NCBI RefSeq assembly: GCF_022179125.1
Contig: NZ_BPQG01000008.1
Coordinates: forward strand, 62,001-126,000
From: Methylobacterium cerastii
Lineage (GTDB): Bacteria; Pseudomonadota; Alphaproteobacteria; Rhizobiales; Beijerinckiaceae
Length of the DNA stretch: 64,000 nucleotides
Direction of reading: 5' to 3'
Below, in pieces: positions 52,667 through 62,121 of the stretch. Numbering within the stretch: position 1 is the first letter of the stretch; each line of letters begins with the position of its first letter. The translations under genes and the position numbers were made by a program. The notes under the pieces were generated by a model, which ran no database searches, was not told the DNA's origin, and worked only from the letters and a program-made list of their open reading frames with translations.

Positions 52667-52711
52667 GCGGTCTCGCTTAGGGTCCGTCGCCCCGGCGGCG
52701 GCCCACGATCT

Positions 52712-52744
52712 TCAGCCCCGCGGCGCCCCGGCGCCCGGGGCTGA
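52712..52744. terminator. Hairpin between convergent genes
   Basis: TCAGCCCCG (52712-52720) pairs perfectly with CGGGGCTGA (52736-52744). It lacks a clear T tract, so termination is uncertain. It lies between the convergent stress-type and YdcF genes. Confidence 0.35.
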
Positions 52745-52770
52745 TTCGTGTTCGGAAGACAAAGGGGCGT

Positions 52771-53595
52771 CTAGCGCAGGTCGCGCAGCAGCGGCTCTGC
52801 GACCATCCGTACCGGTGCCTTCACAGGCTTGCCGCGGCCGATCAGGATCGCGACGCGGGAGCTCTCCGGATCGGTCTCGAACCGGGTGCGGACCCAGGCC
52901 ACCAGGAACTTCAGGTATTCCGACGCCAGCAGTTTCGTGGCCGAGGGGCTGTGCCACCAGTCGGCGCCGTCGAACCCTTCGGCGATCACCGGATGGGGCA
53001 CGATCCGGTCGCCCCCCTGCAGGGCGTGGTCGAGCTCGATCAGCGTCCGCGGCATGTGGTAGTTCGAAGTCACCACCGCGACGGTGCTGAAGCGGTTGTG
53101 GCGCATCCAGCGCCGGGTCTCGATGGCGTTGCCGATGGTGTTGCGCGCCCGGTAGTCGAGATCGACGCAGCAATCGATCCAGTGGCGCTGCGTCGGGTTG
53201 AGCCGGGCGATCTCGTCGCGGCTGGTGCGCTCGTTGACGCCGGTGATCAGCAGGCGCCGGCCGTAGCCGCCGGCCAGCAGGTCGATCGCGTCGCCGATGC
53301 GCTGGGCGCCGCCGGTGAGCGCGACGATGCCGTCGGCGCGGCCCTGCGGCACCCGCTCGCTGCGGTCCAGGGCGGCGACGAAGGCGAGGAAGCCGGCGAC
53401 CAAAGCCACCGCGGCGAGGCCGCCGAGGCCGAGGATCGTCAGCGCCACCGGGCCGAGGGGCCGCGCGGCCGGCGCCGCGGGCACCGCGGGCACCGAGCGC
53501 GGCTCGGCATCCCAGACCCAGCCGGTGAGCTCGGCAAGCTCGTCACCCGGGCCGGCCCGTCTCGGATCGAAGGCGCGCGCCATACGCGTGGTCAT
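52771..53595 (-). CDS. YdcF/SanA-type (DUF218) membrane protein
   Basis: A 274-residue DUF218 protein. A hydrophobic helix at ~50-72 (LGLGGLAAVALVAGFLAFVA) precedes the domain: ADGIVALTGGAQRIGDAIDL, RLLITGVNERTSRDEIA, RNTIGNAIETRRWM and VTSNYHMPRTLIEL. Homologues act in envelope integrity and undecaprenyl carrier recycling; the substrate is unknown. It lies upstream of ftsX/ftsE region on the same strand but with ~140 bases between, and the start is ATG 53595. Confidence 0.88.
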   Translation of the reverse strand: MTTRMARAFDPRRAGPGDELAELTGWVWDAEPRSVPAVPAAPAARPLGPVALTILGLGGLAAVALVAGFLAFVAALDRSERVPQGRADGIVALTGGAQRIGDAIDLLAGGYGRRLLITGVNERTSRDEIARLNPTQRHWIDCCVDLDYRARNTIGNAIETRRWMRHNRFSTVAVVTSNYHMPRTLIELDHALQGGDRIVPHPVIAEGFDGADWWHSPSATKLLASEYLKFLVAWVRTRFETDPESSRVAILIGRGKPVKAPVRMVAEPLLRDLR

Positions 53596-53738
53596 GCTCG
53601 CTGAGGATAGCGCCGAATGCGGCGGGGCGGAGGCGACATTTGCGGCGGCGAATCCTTTCCGGAGGGTTAACGGTTCGCCAAGCGCTTTCGATCACGGGGG
53701 TTTTCGGAGCGGTTCGCACAGGTCGCCCGGCCGCGCCC

Positions 53739-54713
53739 TCAGGCCAGGAACCGCCGCACGGTCAGCCGGGAGATCACGGCGGTGACGAGCGAGGCGATGA
53801 CGCCGATCGCCATCACGCTGGCATAGCCGCGCCAGCCGATGTGGAAGGCGCCGAACAGCGCCTCGACCTCGTCGCCGGCCGGCCCCGAGCGCCAGTTGCG
53901 GGCGAGCAGCCCGGCCAGCGCGAAGGCGGCCAGCGCCGCCGCCGAGCCGATGATGCCGCCGCGAAGCCCGAGGCCGAAGAACCGCCGCTGGAAGGCGCGG
54001 GCGATGAAGTCGTCGTCGGCGCCGACGAAGTGGAGCACCTCCACCACCTCGCGGTTGCCCGCCATGGCGCCGCGGGTGGCGAACGCGACCGCGAGGCCGG
54101 TGGCGACCAGGACCAGCGCGACGATGCCGACGCCGATGCCGACGAAGGTGTTGGCCGCGGTCGAGAGCCGCTGCAGCCAGAGCGCGTGGTCGTCGAGGCT
54201 GGCGACCCCCGGCATCGCCTCGGTGAGGCCGGCGCGCAGGTGCTTGAGGTCGGGCGTCTGGTCGCCGAGCTTCAGGGTGATGAGGCGCGGCACCGGCAGG
54301 TCCGAGAGGTCGAGGCCGCTGCCGAGCCAGGGTTCGAGCAGGCGCTCGGCCTCCATCTTGGAGAACACCCGCGTCGCGGCGATACCGGGCTCGGCCTTGG
54401 CGATGGCGTCGGCCCGCGCGATGTCGGCGTCGAGGTCGCGGCCCGGCGCCGGGCGCACTTGGATCGTCACCTCCTGCGCCACCGTGCCCTGCCACTGCCC
54501 GGCACTCGACGCGACGATCTCGGCAGCGCCCGCGCAGAGGCCCGCCAGGAAGGTGAGGATGGCGATGACGGCGGCGAGCGACCGGCTCGCGGCGGAATCG
54601 GTCGGCACCAGGGGCGCGTTGCGCCGCAGGGTCGGGGGAAGCGCCGGCTCGGCCGCTGGCCGATCGACGGGCTTGCGGGCGGCGGCCTGGGTGCGTTCGC
54701 GGGTTGCGTCCAT
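53739..54713 (-). CDS. ftsX: Cell-division ABC transporter membrane subunit FtsX
   Basis: A 324-residue FtsX. The first helix (~44-66: LAAVIAILTFLAGLCAGAAE) leads to a periplasmic domain (VTIQVRPAPGRDLDADIARA, ESN-type LITLKLGDQTPDLKHLR), then three C-terminal helices (TFVGIGVGIVALVLVATGLA, GGIIGSAAALAAFALAGLL, VMAIGVIASLVTAVISRL). With FtsE it activates septal amidases. The N-terminal ~40 residues are Arg/Pro-rich. The ATG overlaps the ftsE stop by one base. Confidence 0.94.
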   Translation of the reverse strand: MDATRERTQAAARKPVDRPAAEPALPPTLRRNAPLVPTDSAASRSLAAVIAILTFLAGLCAGAAEIVASSAGQWQGTVAQEVTIQVRPAPGRDLDADIARADAIAKAEPGIAATRVFSKMEAERLLEPWLGSGLDLSDLPVPRLITLKLGDQTPDLKHLRAGLTEAMPGVASLDDHALWLQRLSTAANTFVGIGVGIVALVLVATGLAVAFATRGAMAGNREVVEVLHFVGADDDFIARAFQRRFFGLGLRGGIIGSAAALAAFALAGLLARNWRSGPAGDEVEALFGAFHIGWRGYASVMAIGVIASLVTAVISRLTVRRFLA

Positions 54714-55423
54714 CAGCCTTCGATCCGCAGGCGGCCGTCCCCGATCACCATCCGGCGCGCATCGACCGAATCCATGATCCCGAAATCGTGGGTGGCGATG
54801 ATCACCGAGGTGCCGAGCTTGTTCAGTTCGAGGAAGAGCCGCAGCAGGCGGCGGCCGAGGCTCGGGTCGACGTTGCCGGTGGGCTCGTCGGCGAGCAGCA
54901 GGTCGGGGCGGGCGATCAGCGCGCGGGCGATGGCCGCGCGCTGCTTCTCGCCGCCAGAAAGCAGCGGCGGCAGCACGTGCATGCGCTCGCCGAGGCCCAC
55001 CCAGCGCAGCAGCTCGACCACCTCGGCCCGGTAGCTGGTCTCGGCCCGGCCCTGGACGCGGAGCGGCAGCGCGACGTTCTCGTAGGTGGTGAGGTGGTCG
55101 AGCAGGCGGAAATCCTGGAACACCACGCCCATCCGGCGCCGCAGCCCGGTGAGCGACGCGCTGGAGATGCCGCTGACCTCGTTGCCGAACACCGAGACCA
55201 GCCCGCGGGTCGGGCGCACCGAGAGCAGGATCAGCCGCAGCAGCGTCGTCTTGCCGGCGCCCGACGGCCCGGTGAGGAACTGGAACGAGTGCGGCTGGAT
55301 GCGGAAGCTCACGTCGGACAGCACCTCCGGCCCGAGGCCGTAGCGCATGCCGACGTTCTCGAACTGGACCACCGGCCCTTCCGCGCCGGAGAGCAGGCTT
55401 TTCGTCGTCGCCGTTTCGCGCAA
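54713..55423 (-). CDS. ftsE: Cell-division ATP-binding protein FtsE
   Basis: A 236-residue ABC ATPase. Walker A is GPSGAGKTT, the Q-loop is VVFQDFRLLDHLT, the signature LSGGEKQRAAIARAL, Walker B LLLADEPTGNVD, and the His switch IATHDFGI. The first 18 residues before VVQFENVGMRYG extend beyond many family members but are usual in alphaproteobacteria. It couples to FtsX at 54713 by a TGATG overlap. A divergent zinc-finger gene starts 173 bases away. Confidence 0.96.
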   Translation of the reverse strand: MRETATTKSLLSGAEGPVVQFENVGMRYGLGPEVLSDVSFRIQPHSFQFLTGPSGAGKTTLLRLILLSVRPTRGLVSVFGNEVSGISSASLTGLRRRMGVVFQDFRLLDHLTTYENVALPLRVQGRAETSYRAEVVELLRWVGLGERMHVLPPLLSGGEKQRAAIARALIARPDLLLADEPTGNVDPSLGRRLLRLFLELNKLGTSVIIATHDFGIMDSVDARRMVIGDGRLRIEG

Positions 55424-55595
55424 GGGCCCGCCCGCTCCCGTTCCATCCCGTCCACGACGGGATGACCGCCGCGCATGGCCATTTCAAGCCGGTTCTCAGC
55501 AGTTTCACCGGAGCTTAACCCTAACCGCCGAGGATCGCCCAAGGGTTTTCGCCGCAGGTCCCGCGCGGCGGCGCCCGTCACCGAGCGTGCCGCGT

Positions 55596-56462
55596 ATGCT
55601 GATCGTCTGCCCGACCTGCGCCAGCGAGTACCGGATCGACACGGCCCGCGTCGGCACCGAAGGGCGCTCGGTACGCTGCGCCGCCTGCCGCGAGACGTGG
55701 TTCGTGTCGCCGGCGGAGGTCGTCGCCGCCCACGAGGCCGAGTTGCAGGCGGCGAGCGCCGCCGCCGACGAAGCGGTCTCCGCGGAGGCCTGGGCCGAGG
55801 CCTCGGCCGCGGTGCGCGAGGCGGCGACCCCTGAGACGATCGACAACGTGCCCGACGCCCCGCGCCGCGCGAAGGCGGGAAAGCCCAAGCCCGGCTACAA
55901 GCCGCTCGGCAAAGGCGCGGGCAAGGGAGCGGGCAAGGGCGGCGTCGCCGCGCTGTCGCCGGCGCTCGCCGCAGGCCTCGTGGTGCTGGCCGCGATCCCC
56001 CTCGCCTGCCTCGCCCGCGTGCAGGTGGTGCAGGCGCTGCCGCAGGCGGCTGGGCTGTTCGCGCGCATCGGCCTGCCGGTGAACCTGCGCGGCATCGAGA
56101 TCCGAGACGCCACCGCCCTACGGAACCAGGCCGGCGGCGAGCGGCCGGGCGAATTGGTGGTCGAGGGCGACCTCGTCGGCACCGCCCGGAACGGGATGCC
56201 GGTGCCGCCGATCAGCGTCCTGGTGCGCGACGCCGCCGAGCGGGTCGTGAAGACCTACACCATCGCCCCGCCGCGCAGCCGCCTGGCGCAGGGCGAGACC
56301 GCGCGGTTCGCAGCCCGCTTCCCCGATCCGCCCGAGCAGGGACGCGGGGTCGAGGTCCGCTTCGCGGATGCGGTCAAGGCGGAAGACGTGAAGGTGGAGA
56401 TGAAAGGTGATGTGAAGATGGATGTGAAGGGTGATGTGAAGACGGATTCCGCCACGCCCTGA
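55596..56462 (+). CDS. Zinc-ribbon (MJ0042-type) membrane protein
   Basis: A 288-residue protein. The N-terminal zinc ribbon has CPTC (Cys5, 8) and CAAC (Cys28, 31). An Ala/Glu-rich linker leads to a membrane helix at ~130-150 and a DUF3426-like periplasmic domain (VNLRGIEIRDATALRNQ, VVEGDLVGTARNGMPVPPIS). The tail repeats a five-residue K-G-D-V-K type unit (VEMKGDVKMDVKGDVKTD). It is divergent from ftsEX, a conserved Rhizobiales arrangement. Function is unknown. Confidence 0.85.
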   Translation: MLIVCPTCASEYRIDTARVGTEGRSVRCAACRETWFVSPAEVVAAHEAELQAASAAADEAVSAEAWAEASAAVREAATPETIDNVPDAPRRAKAGKPKPGYKPLGKGAGKGAGKGGVAALSPALAAGLVVLAAIPLACLARVQVVQALPQAAGLFARIGLPVNLRGIEIRDATALRNQAGGERPGELVVEGDLVGTARNGMPVPPISVLVRDAAERVVKTYTIAPPRSRLAQGETARFAARFPDPPEQGRGVEVRFADAVKAEDVKVEMKGDVKMDVKGDVKTDSATP

Positions 56463-56520
56463 CGCATTTTCGAGCACGGGGCCGTGGTCCGCGCGCGCGG
56501 GAATGGGCTATGAAGGGCGC

Positions 56521-57093
56521 ATGACCACCACGCCCTCCCGACGCGTCCGCGTCCTCTTCGACGAAGCCACCATCGCGACGCGCAACGAGGCGTTGGCGCG
56601 CGAGATCAAGGCCGCCGCCCCGCAGAACCTGCTGGTGGTGGCGGTGCTCAAGGGCAGCTTCATGTTCGCCGCCGACCTGCTGCGCGCCCTGCACCGGGTC
56701 GGGCTGTCGCCGCAGGTCGAGTTCGTCCACCTGTCGAGCTATCGCACCGGCACGGTCTCCTCCGGCCAGGTCGAGATCCTGCGCGACGTGCAGAGCGAGG
56801 TGCGCGGCCGCGACGTGCTGCTCGTCGACGACATCCTCGAATCGGGCCGCACGGTGGTGTTCGCCAAGGACCTGCTGATGGCCCGCGGCGCGTCCCGCGT
56901 CCTCACCGCGGTGCTGCTCGAAAAGCCGGGCAAGCGCGCGGTGCAGATCGACGCGGACTTCGTCGGCTTCACCTGCCCGGACGCCTTCGTCGTCGGCTAC
57001 GGCATGGATGCCGCGCACGCCTTCCGGCAGCTGCCGTTCGTCGGCGTGGTCGACTACGACAGCCCCGATCCGGACCTGTTCGGCGGCGCCTGA
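56521..57093 (+). CDS. hpt: Hypoxanthine phosphoribosyltransferase
   Basis: A 190-residue purine salvage enzyme that converts hypoxanthine or guanine with PRPP to IMP or GMP. The phosphoribosyl-binding loop is VLLVDDILESGRT, and the family blocks VVAVLKGSFMFAADLLRAL and PDAFVVGYGMD are present. ATG 56521 gives the usual length; ATG 56503 would add six residues. It follows the zinc-ribbon gene after 58 bases. Confidence 0.94.
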   Translation: MTTTPSRRVRVLFDEATIATRNEALAREIKAAAPQNLLVVAVLKGSFMFAADLLRALHRVGLSPQVEFVHLSSYRTGTVSSGQVEILRDVQSEVRGRDVLLVDDILESGRTVVFAKDLLMARGASRVLTAVLLEKPGKRAVQIDADFVGFTCPDAFVVGYGMDAAHAFRQLPFVGVVDYDSPDPDLFGGA

Positions 57094-57243
57094 GCCGCGA
57101 TCCGACGCGCGGCATTTTCGCAACCCGCATGCGGCGCACTACATCGTGCGCCGAAATGTCTTGACAGGGCGGCCCTTGTTTAGACGTTCTCCAGGCATGA
57201 CCGGGCTGCACGGCCCTTCTTCGACGGATCGAATACAGGCGAC

Positions 57244-57609
57244 ATGGCGCGCATCCTTCTGGTGGATGACGAAGAGACGGTCCGCGGCTTTCTCAAACGG
57301 GGCCTCGAGATCGACGGCCATGCCGTGGTCACGGCGATCGACGGCAGCGACGGCCTCGACCGGCTGAACGAATCCGACGGCGCCTTCGACCTGATGCTGA
57401 CCGACATCCGGATGCCGCTGATGGACGGCATCGCGCTGGCGCTCGCGGCCAAGCGCGACTTTCCGGACTTGACCATCCTCCTGATGACGGGCTTCGCCGA
57501 CCAGCGCGAACGCGCCCGCGGGCTCGACGCCATCGTCACCGACGTGCTGACCAAACCGTTCTCGCTGGCGGACCTGCGCGCCACGGTGAGCCGGGCGCTG
57601 GCCGCCTGA
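57244..57609 (+). CDS. cpdR: CpdR-type single-domain response regulator
   Basis: A 121-residue stand-alone receiver. It starts ARILLVDDEETVRGFLKRGL, the phospho-accepting Asp54 is in LMLTDIRMPLMDGI, and the Lys switch in LTKPFSLADL. Length and sequence match CpdR, which in Caulobacter delivers substrates such as PdeA and CtrA to ClpXP when unphosphorylated. A TTGACA hexamer lies ~80 bases upstream at 57161. It is the only cell-cycle regulator gene in the window. Confidence 0.88.
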   Translation: MARILLVDDEETVRGFLKRGLEIDGHAVVTAIDGSDGLDRLNESDGAFDLMLTDIRMPLMDGIALALAAKRDFPDLTILLMTGFADQRERARGLDAIVTDVLTKPFSLADLRATVSRALAA

Positions 57610-57641
57610 AGGGGCGGCCACCCGCTCCGCTTTGAGAGCAT

Positions 57642-57839
57642 CCCCTCTCCCCGCATGCGGGGAGAGGGCTTTGCCGACCTCGTCGTCGGCAAAGCAAGGC
57701 GGCAGCCGAAGGTGAGGAGCTTGGCCGGACGAGGCTCCTCCGGAAGCTCCCCCTCACCGTCGCTTCGGCTCCGCCTGCGCTACCTGGCTGCACGACGCGG
57801 TGCAGCCAGGCCTCTCCCCGCGTGCGGGAGAGGGGAAGT
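57642..57839 (+). repeat. Dispersed ~200-base structured repeat, copy 2
   Basis: Same element as 51141-51341, bounded by CCCCTCTCCCCGCATGCGGG and its complement-like CCTCTCCCCGCGTGCGGGAG. Internal stems include TTGCCGACC/GTCGGCAA and CCTGGCTGCA/TGCAGCCAGG. It fills the gap between convergent cpdR and leuS. Confidence 0.85.
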
Positions 57840-57849
57840 CGGCTCCACC

Positions 57850-60477
57850 TCACACCACCAAGTTCACGATCCGCCCCGGCACGACGATGACCTTGCGGGG
57901 CGTCCGGCCTTCCAGCGCCCGCTGGACCGTCTCGTCGGCGAGCACCAGGGCCTCGACGGCGGCGGCGTCCGCGTCGCGCGGAACGGTGACGTCGCCGCGC
58001 TTCTTGCCGTTGACCTGGACCGGCAGGGTCACCGCATCCTCGACCAGGAGCGCCGGGTCGAAATCCGGCCACGGCGCCTGCGCCACGAGCCCGTCGCGGC
58101 CGAGCACCGCCCAGCAGCTCTCCGCCAGGTGCGGCATCATCGACGCGATGAGCTGGACCAAGATGCCGGCGGCCTCGCGGCCGGCGGCCGCCGAGGCGCC
58201 ACCACGGAACGCCTCCTCGAGGGCGTTGGCCAGGGTGTAGACGTGGGCGACGCAGCGGTTGAAGCGCAGGCGCTCCACGTCCTCGCCGAAGGCGGCGAGC
58301 GCTTTGTGCGCGGCCTTGCGCAGGGCGAGGTCGCCGTCGCCGGAGCCCGAGGCCGCGACGGCGGCGTTCACCAGCCGCCACACCCGCTGCACGAAGCGGG
58401 CGGCGCCCTGCACGCCCTCCTCCGTCCAGATCACGTCGCGCTCAGGGGGTGAATCCGAGAGCATGAACCAGCGTGCGGTGTCGGCGCCGAAGGAGGCGAT
58501 GATGTCGTCGGGATCGACGACGTTCTTCTTGGACTTCGACATCTTCTCGATCGGCCCGATCGCGATCGGGCCGGAGGTTTTCACGTGGAACCCGCGGCGC
58601 TCGCCGGCCTCCGTCGTCAGGCGCACGTCGGCCGGCGGCACCCAGGCGCCGGCCTCGTCCTTGTAGGTCTCGTGGACGACCATCCCTTGCGTGAACAGCC
58701 CGGCGAACGGCTCGGAGACGCCGGACCAGCCGGTCGCCTGCATCGCGCGCATGAAGAAGCGCGCGTAGAGCAGGTGCAGGATCGCGTGCTCGATGCCGCC
58801 GATATATTGATCGACGGCAAGCCAGCGGTTGACCGCCGCCGGGTCGGTCGGCCGGTCGGCGAGCCAGGGCGCCGTGAAGCGGGCGTAGTACCAGGACGAG
58901 TCGACGAAGGTGTCCATCGTGTCGGTCTCACGCCGCGCCGCCGCGCCGCAGGACGGGCACGGCACGGTGCGCCAAGCGTGGTCGCGCTCCAGTGGGTTGC
59001 CGGGCTGGTCGAACGAGACCGCCTCGGGCAGCTTCACCGGCAGGTCCGCCACCGGCACCGGCACCGGGCCGCAGGCCTCGCAATGGATGATCGGGATCGG
59101 GCAGCCCCAGTAGCGCTGGCGCGAGACGCCCCAGTCGCGCAGGCGGAACTGCACCTTTCGCGCTGCGACCGGCGCGCCGGACAGCACCTCGCCTTCGAGG
59201 CGACTCGCCACCGCTTCGAAGGCTTCGTCCGTGGTCAGGCCGTCGAGGTCGCGCGAGTTGATCATCCGCCCGTCGCCGTCGAAGGCGGTGTCGGTGATCA
59301 CGAACGTGGCCGGGTCCTGGCCCTCGGGGCAGACCACGGGGGTGTTGCCGAGGCCGTACTTGTTCGCGAAATCGAGGTCGCGCTGGTCGTGCGCCGGGCA
59401 GCCGAACACCGCCCCGGTGCCGTACTCCATCAGCACGAAGTTCGCGACGTAGACCGGCAGCGTCCAGGACGGGTCCAGGGGATGGCGCACGGTGAGCCCG
59501 GTGTCGTAGCCGAGCTTCTCCGCGGTATCGATCGCCGCCTGGGCCGTGCCCATGCGGCGGCACTCGGCGATGAAGTCCTGCAGCTTGGCGTCGCCGGGGG
59601 CCAGGGCGGCCGCCAGGGGATGGTCGGCGGCGATGGCCAGGAACTTGGCGCCGAACAAGGTGTCGGGCCGGGTCGTGTAGACCTCGACCTCACGGATGGT
59701 CGCGTCGGCCGCGCGTTCCGCGAGGGCCGTCTCGGCGTCCGGCGACAACGCGAACCGGACCTGCAGCCCCTGCGAGCGGCCGATCCAGTTCTTCTGCATC
59801 AGCCGGACCTTCTCCGGCCAGCGCTCGAGCCCGTCCAGCGCGTCGTAGAGGTCCTGCGCGAAGTCGGTGATCTTGAAGAACCATTGCGTCAGCTCGCGCT
59901 GCTCGACGAGCGCGCCGGAGCGCCAGCCGCGCCCATCGATCACCTGCTCGTTGGCGAGCACGGTGTGGTCGACCGGGTCCCAGTTCACCTTGGCGGTGCG
60001 GCGCGTGACCAGCCCCTTGCCGAGGAAGTCGAGGAACATGCGCTGCTGGTGCTTGTAGTAGTCCGGATCGCAGGTCGCGACCTCCCGGCTCCAGTCGAGC
60101 GACAGCCCCATGGATTGCAGCTGCCCGCGCATCGTCGCGATGTTGGCGTAGGTCCAGTCGCGCGGGTTGGTCTTGCGCTCGATCGCCGCGTTCTCCGCCG
60201 GCAGCCCGAAGGCGTCCCAGCCCATCGGGTGCAGCACCGCGAACCCCTTGGCCCGCTTGTAGCGCGCCACCACGTCGCCCATCGCGTAGTTGCGCACGTG
60301 GCCCATGTGGATGCGCCCCGACGGATAGGGGAACATCTCCAGCACGTAGTATTTCGGGCGGGCGTCGGCGTTGTCGGCCTCGAACAGGCGCGCCTGCGCC
60401 CAGGCCTCCTGCCAGCGCGGCTCGGAATCCTTGGCGTTGTAGCGCTCGAGGGTCTGGTGGCTGGGCGGGTTCGTCAT
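57850..60477 (-). CDS. leuS: Leucyl-tRNA synthetase
   Basis: An 875-residue class-Ia synthetase that charges tRNA-Leu. The HIGH-type motif HMGH is at 57-60 ([13 protein letters not shown]). The editing domain carries [12 protein letters not shown] and [18 protein letters not shown] zinc-binding-like Cys pair occurs in HCEACGPVP and [14 protein letters not shown] is at about 646 ([14 protein letters not shown]). Length is typical of the bacterial enzyme. ATG 60477 starts the standard N-terminus. The gene is monocistronic and convergent with cpdR. Confidence 0.98.
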   Translation of the reverse strand: MTNPPSHQTLERYNAKDSEPRWQEAWAQARLFEADNADARPKYYVLEMFPYPSGRIHMGHVRNYAMGDVVARYKRAKGFAVLHPMGWDAFGLPAENAAIERKTNPRDWTYANIATMRGQLQSMGLSLDWSREVATCDPDYYKHQQRMFLDFLGKGLVTRRTAKVNWDPVDHTVLANEQVIDGRGWRSGALVEQRELTQWFFKITDFAQDLYDALDGLERWPEKVRLMQKNWIGRSQGLQVRFALSPDAETALAERAADATIREVEVYTTRPDTLFGAKFLAIAADHPLAAALAPGDAKLQDFIAECRRMGTAQAAIDTAEKLGYDTGLTVRHPLDPSWTLPVYVANFVLMEYGTGAVFGCPAHDQRDLDFANKYGLGNTPVVCPEGQDPATFVITDTAFDGDGRMINSRDLDGLTTDEAFEAVASRLEGEVLSGAPVAARKVQFRLRDWGVSRQRYWGCPIPIIHCEACGPVPVPVADLPVKLPEAVSFDQPGNPLERDHAWRTVPCPSCGAAARRETDTMDTFVDSSWYYARFTAPWLADRPTDPAAVNRWLAVDQYIGGIEHAILHLLYARFFMRAMQATGWSGVSEPFAGLFTQGMVVHETYKDEAGAWVPPADVRLTTEAGERRGFHVKTSGPIAIGPIEKMSKSKKNVVDPDDIIASFGADTARWFMLSDSPPERDVIWTEEGVQGAARFVQRVWRLVNAAVAASGSGDGDLALRKAAHKALAAFGEDVERLRFNRCVAHVYTLANALEEAFRGGASAAAGREAAGILVQLIASMMPHLAESCWAVLGRDGLVAQAPWPDFDPALLVEDAVTLPVQVNGKKRGDVTVPRDADAAAVEALVLADETVQRALEGRTPRKVIVVPGRIVNLVV

Positions 60478-60727
60478 GGCGTCGTCGGGAACCGGGATCA
60501 GGCGGGGCGGGCCGGGGAAGCGGCGGCGTTAGCACATTCGCGCCGGGCTCGGCCAACGGATCTACCTGCTCGGCCGACCGCGTCGAGCGGGCGAGAGCTT
60601 TGCACCGCGGGCACGATCCCGGCATTGAGGCGCCAGATCGCCTATGTCGATGCCGTGCCGCTGGACAGCGCGGCGGCGTGGACCACCTCTCACGCAGCGA
60701 CCGCCGGACGCCCCCGGAAGGACCCCG

Positions 60728-61456
60728 ATGACCGACACACCGATCGATACGCCGCCGATCCCGGACAAGCCGCCCGTCGGCGAGGCGGACGTCGCCGCAG
60801 GCCTCGCCGAGGTGCGGACCGGGATCGCCCGCGCGGCCGAGGATTGCGAGCGCGATCCGGCCGGGATCCGTCTGATCGCCGTCTCCAAGACCGTGCCGGC
60901 GGAGGGTATCGTGCCGGCGCTGGAGGCCGGCCAGCGCCTGTTCGGCGAGAACTACGTGCAGGAGTCGAAGGCCAAGTGGCCGGCGCTCAAGGCACGATAC
61001 CCGGACGTGGAACTCCATCTCGTCGGGCCGCTGCAGTCGAACAAGGCGCGCGAGGCGGTGGAACTCTTCGACGTGATCCACTCGCTCGACCGGCTGTCGC
61101 TCGCCGCTGCGCTGGCCAAGGAGATCGCGCGGACCGGGCGCACGCCCAAGCTGCTCATCCAGGTCAACACCGGGGACGAGCCGCAGAAGGGCGGCGTGTC
61201 GCCCGCCGACCTCGACGTGCTGCTCGCCGAGTGCGTCGGCACCCACGGGCTGGCGATCCAGGGCCTGATGTGCGTTCCGCCGGTCGAGGACCCGCCCTCG
61301 GCCCATTTCGGCCTGCTCGCCGCGCTCGCCCGCCGGCACAACCTGCCGATCCTGTCGATGGGCATGAGCGCCGACTACGGCGCCGCGATCCAGATGGGCG
61401 CGACCCATGTCCGGGTCGGCACGTCGATCTTCGGCGCGCGGACGCGAAAGGCCTGA
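60728..61456 (+). CDS. YggS-family PLP homeostasis protein
   Basis: A 242-residue alanine-racemase-fold protein that binds PLP and buffers vitamin B6 levels. The PLP Lys is in LIAVSKTVPAEGI. Other family blocks are LFGENYVQESKAKWPAL, LHLVGPLQSNKAREAV, LIQVNTGDEPQKGGV, GLMCVPP, LSMGMSADYGAAIQMGATHV and VRVGTSIFGAR. ATG 60728 follows GGAAGGAC. It is divergent from leuS. Confidence 0.95.
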   Translation: MTDTPIDTPPIPDKPPVGEADVAAGLAEVRTGIARAAEDCERDPAGIRLIAVSKTVPAEGIVPALEAGQRLFGENYVQESKAKWPALKARYPDVELHLVGPLQSNKAREAVELFDVIHSLDRLSLAAALAKEIARTGRTPKLLIQVNTGDEPQKGGVSPADLDVLLAECVGTHGLAIQGLMCVPPVEDPPSAHFGLLAALARRHNLPILSMGMSADYGAAIQMGATHVRVGTSIFGARTRKA

Positions 61457-61546
61457 TCGGCGCACGCGCCATCGCGAGTCCGCAGCCTCGGGAGAGGCGA
61501 CGGCGTCGGCCATCGCAAGGGATCGGACATCGCAAGGGAAAGGACG

Positions 61547-61630
61547 TGGTGGGGGAAGTAGGACTCGAACCTACGAAGCTTACGCAGCGGATTTACAGTC
61601 CGCCCCCTTTGCCGCTCGGGACATTCCCCC
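61547..61630 (-). tRNA. tRNA-Tyr (GTA anticodon)
   Basis: On the minus strand a class-II tRNA is readable: acceptor GGGGGAA paired with TTCCCCC, anticodon arm CGGACTGTAAATCCG with anticodon GTA, a long variable arm, T-loop GTTCGAGTC, discriminator A and an encoded CCA. Tyrosine tRNAs are the class with this anticodon and long variable arm. Confidence 0.97.
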
Positions 61631-61724
61631 AAAGGGCGGCCCATCGGGCCGCGCGGGGCTCTTATGGTGAGGGGGTGGCGGCGTGTCAACCGTGCGGGAC
61701 GGCCCACAGGGCAGGACCGGCGCG

Positions 61725-62054
61725 TCAGCGCCCGACGGCGTTCGAGAAGCCGTTGATCACCACGACGCCGGCGACGATCAGGCCGAGGCCGAGCAGGGCC
61801 GGGGCGTCGAGGCTCTGCCGGAACACCAGCCAGCCGACGAGGGAGATCAGCACGATGCCGACGCCCGACCAGACCGCGTAGGCCACGCCCATCGGGATCG
61901 TCCGCAGGGTGAGCGCGAGGAAGAAGAACGCCACCGCGTAGCCGGCGACCGTGATCAGCAGCGGCACCGGCCGGGAGAACCCGTCCGACGCCTTGAGCGC
62001 GCTGGTGCCGACGACCTCGGCGACGATCGCGATCATCAGGTGGACCCAGTGCAC
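61725..62054 (-). CDS. Small multidrug resistance (EmrE-type) transporter
   Basis: A 109-residue SMR protein with four helices. The conserved Glu is in IAIVAEVVGTSALKAS (position 13). Also typical are VAYAVWSGVGIVLISLVGWL and SLDAPALLGLGLIVAGVVVI. Such proton antiporters export quaternary ammonium compounds or guanidinium; EmrE- and Gdx-type members cannot be told apart with certainty, though WSGVG favours the EmrE-like side. The start is GTG 62054. Confidence 0.92.
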   Translation of the reverse strand: MHWVHLMIAIVAEVVGTSALKASDGFSRPVPLLITVAGYAVAFFFLALTLRTIPMGVAYAVWSGVGIVLISLVGWLVFRQSLDAPALLGLGLIVAGVVVINGFSNAVGR

Positions 62055-62121
62055 GGCCGCAAAGCTCCCGGTTCGATGGATCGGCGGTTCGGGCCAGGCT
62101 TCGGAACCCCGCGCGCCCCGC

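Noticed and set aside
57161-57186. TTGACA...TAGACG as a cpdR promoter
   Set aside because: The spacing is only 14 bases, so only the -35 hexamer is credible.
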